6,552 nt of DNA, from positions 1 to 6,552 of the forward strand of contig JAJYGE010000586.1 in the NCBI GenBank assembly GCA_021785155.1, read 5' to 3'. Positions 4,743 to 6,552 of this stretch are shown in pieces. The stretch's first letter is position 1. Each line of letters begins with the position of its first letter. The notes below the pieces were generated by a model that was given only the letters and a program-made list of their open reading frames with translations, was not told the DNA's origin and did not search any database. Source of the DNA: Planctomycetota bacterium. Its GTDB lineage: Bacteria > Planctomycetota > Phycisphaerae > WQYP01. Position numbers and translations under genes: made by a program.

Positions 4743-6552
4743 GAAACTCATCGCCAGGCTTGCTATTTGTTCAGCCACCGAAGGAATGAATCAAAAAAGC
4801 ATTCAGCAAATATCGGGAACGGTGGGCAATTATTGGCGTGCCGCGGTTACCGCTATTATATTAATCGCAGCGGCAAACGTTCCCCTTTTTGCCAAAAGTT
4901 CCGCCCCCCCATCAACGCTATCGGCCAGTCGCATACGATTTTGTGTCGAAACACTGGATAATCAGATTGGAATTCTTCTCATCAAGCTGCCGATGGGATC
5001 GGACAATCCCGCCACCTCCGCGGAAATGGAGGAAACCTATCGACTCGTGATTCGGCATCTCTATCAAAGCGCTCTGCACTGCAAAGATACCTCATTACGT
5101 TCGTTAATCGTTCTCAAAGCCGACCAGCTTTCCGCCGGTCTGATGGATTTTGACAGGCAGATGCGCAAGCTTTTATCAAACAAACATCCGCAAATCGCCG
5201 CGGTTACCAAGGCTTGCGATAATTTTTATCACGCCAGTCAACATGTCAATAATGCCATTACTTCCACTGGCAATCTTAATACCTATCTGCATAAACTTCT
5301 TAAACCGTTGGCACCATTGGCAACAATGGAATTTCCCGGTGGCACCGCCCCCACGGTGTGGCCAATGATGACCAAGGTTCAGCGATCCTGGTCGCCAGCT
5401 TCCATAAATCATGAATTACCCGGCATCGGTGCGGAAATGTCGGCGTTGCAGGGAGCGAATATCACGCCGGAAATGCGCCAGATACTTCGCTCCATTCTCC
5501 GACAGCTTCAGGAAGGCTTAAACCAACCAGCCGCCCGTCGGCAAAGCCAGATGTATTATGGCGTCATCCTTCAATGTGTGAATCTGGCGGAGCATCTGCA
5601 ACTGGGAACGGTGCTGCCCGAAGGTGCCCGATCTCAATTTAATCATCGTCTGATGCTGGGGTTGCTGTTTTTTAAGGATCCTCGCACCCGCGCCGCCGCC
5701 GCTCGAAAGCTGGAATTCATAAGTGCAGTTGTGCATTCCATCGAACTATTGCAGACCACGGGCATGCCGACCAGTGCTAAGCGCGAACTCACCCGATGCA
5801 TGCACGAGACAATCAACAAATTACAAAAAACCGGCGACGGTAGAAAATACGCTAATCGTCTGCATCAATTAGATGATCTGCTGGTAAAGCAACATGCGTT
5901 TACACAACTCATCGATCACTCCCACGCCGACTACGCCAATACCGCATGGCAACGTATTTCAAGAGATGGGACAAGTGATCTTAGTCAATGTGCCACGATG
6001 CTCGATAAGGGCTTTGACCGTCGCGCCATCCAAACGTATCTCCGCCAGGTCGGCCAACTTAGCCGCAATATCAATTGCCTCATGGCCATGCCCGCATCCG
6101 CCCAGCAGGCACTGCTTTACCACCCCGACTCTCCGGTAGGCGTGCAGAGCAACATGGCGCGATGGGCCCGGCAGATCGGAAGTAACCCGCATGGGGCCAG
6201 TGCCGCAGTAGCCAGTTTTGAACGTTTTAATGACGTTTTGTCACTCCTGGCCTCCACGCATCGGGAAATGGCCGCGCACGGTCCGGAGCGGACACTCAAG
6301 ACTCTCTCCGCGGGTCGCTATTCATTGTTTGTCAATAAATTTTTGCAAACGCAACGTGATCTGGTCAATTCATTAGCGCGTCCTGCGTTGGCATCCGACA
6401 AACTCATCGCAACGCTGAATCGACAGCGTATTATTTTCAGAACCAGCTCGCAACTTGCCTATCTGCTGGAAAAGGCCAATCCACTGTTGCAACTCAATCA
6501 ATGGGGGGCCTGGCATTGCAATGTGGGAACCGTTAAGGCCATGCAGATCGGA
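4735..6552 (+). CDS. Long exported or membrane-anchored protein of unknown function, 3' end outside window
   Basis: The frame from ATG 4735 is open for 606 codons and runs off the window. The start is backed by AAGGAG 6 nt upstream and overlaps the glycosyltransferase by 8 nt. After a basic opening (MVKKLIARLA) and a polar stretch comes one hydrophobic segment at about 36-52 (AAVTAIILIAAANVPLF), ending LFA-KSS, so it is a long signal peptide or an N-terminal anchor. A GTG at 4822 would give a conventional signal peptide length, but its GGGA is only 3 nt away. The rest, up to residue 606, looks mostly alpha-helical and polar, rich in Q, R, L, H and A, with no further clear membrane helix, repeat, lipobox or catalytic motif that I can name. 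Its position after a glycosyltransferase suggests a periplasmic or envelope role, which is inference. Codon use matches the host block. Confidence 0.75.
   Translation, partial: MVKKLIARLAICSATEGMNQKSIQQISGTVGNYWRAAVTAIILIAAANVPLFAKSSAPPSTLSASRIRFCVETLDNQIGILLIKLPMGSDNPATSAEMEETYRLVIRHLYQSALHCKDTSLRSLIVLKADQLSAGLMDFDRQMRKLLSNKHPQIAAVTKACDNFYHASQHVNNAITSTGNLNTYLHKLLKPLAPLATMEFPGGTAPTVWPMMTKVQRSWSPASINHELPGIGAEMSALQGANITPEMRQILRSILRQLQEGLNQPAARRQSQMYYGVILQCVNLAEHLQLGTVLPEGARSQFNHRLMLGLLFFKDPRTRAAAARKLEFISAVVHSIELLQTTGMPTSAKRELTRCMHETINKLQKTGDGRKYANRLHQLDDLLVKQHAFTQLIDHSHADYANTAWQRISRDGTSDLSQCATMLDKGFDRRAIQTYLRQVGQLSRNINCLMAMPASAQQALLYHPDSPVGVQSNMARWARQIGSNPHGASAAVASFERFNDVLSLLASTHREMAAHGPERTLKTLSAGRYSLFVNKFLQTQRDLVNSLARPALASDKLIATLNRQRIIFRTSSQLAYLLEKANPLLQLNQWGAWHCNVGTVKAMQIG

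Noticed and set aside
1..6552. CRISPR array, rRNA, riboswitch or insertion sequence
   Set aside because: I saw no regularly spaced repeats, rRNA-like segments, recognisable aptamer cores, transposase genes or terminal inverted repeat pairs.

Overview
This window joins two compositionally different blocks, and every gene I can support lies on the + strand. Positions 1 to about 1480 are a T-poor, A/C-rich accessory module of small, tightly packed genes. For example, 241-300 holds 22 A and 4 T, and 1201-1260 holds 22 A and 3 T. From about 1500 onward the composition is balanced (1741-1800 has 15 A and 18 T), and ordinary bacterial housekeeping genes follow. The host is a bacterium with sigma70-like promoters and Shine-Dalgarno sites. 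The glycosyltransferase N-terminus (VGGAQENT) and the style of the other proteins remind me of the Planctomycetes/PVC group, but that is recollection, not a test.

The accessory module contains, in order: the 3' end of an unidentified gene (1-159); a small protein that looks like an OB-fold nucleic-acid binder (156-404); a small unidentified protein (383-598); a multi-span membrane protein gene whose credible reading frame changes twice (595-1280); and a small ribbon-helix-helix (RHH) DNA-binding protein (1321-1524). Several junctions are ATGA stop/start overlaps, so the module reads like a translationally coupled operon. The RHH gene has its own near-consensus promoter, placed so that its mRNA would be leaderless. 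An OB-fold protein, a membrane protein and an RHH regulator with foreign composition suggest an integrated plasmid, phage or satellite-like element. No integrase, replicase or capsid gene is visible, so the element type is open.

The module perfectly conserves several hairpins. One lies 1 nt after a C5 run where the first frame change can be placed. Another starts 1 nt or less after the second frame change. This could mean gene decay or slippage at hairpins, sequencing error, or (less likely) programmed frameshifting.

The chromosomal-looking block contains asd (aspartate-semialdehyde dehydrogenase, 1689-2708), truA (tRNA pseudouridine synthase A, 2789-3529), a GT4-type glycosyltransferase starting at TTG (3579-4742), and a long exported protein of unknown function that overlaps the glycosyltransferase by 8 nt and runs off the window end (4735 to beyond 6552). 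The last two are translationally coupled and probably act in the same envelope or glycoconjugate process. The asd and truA genes are unrelated neighbours.
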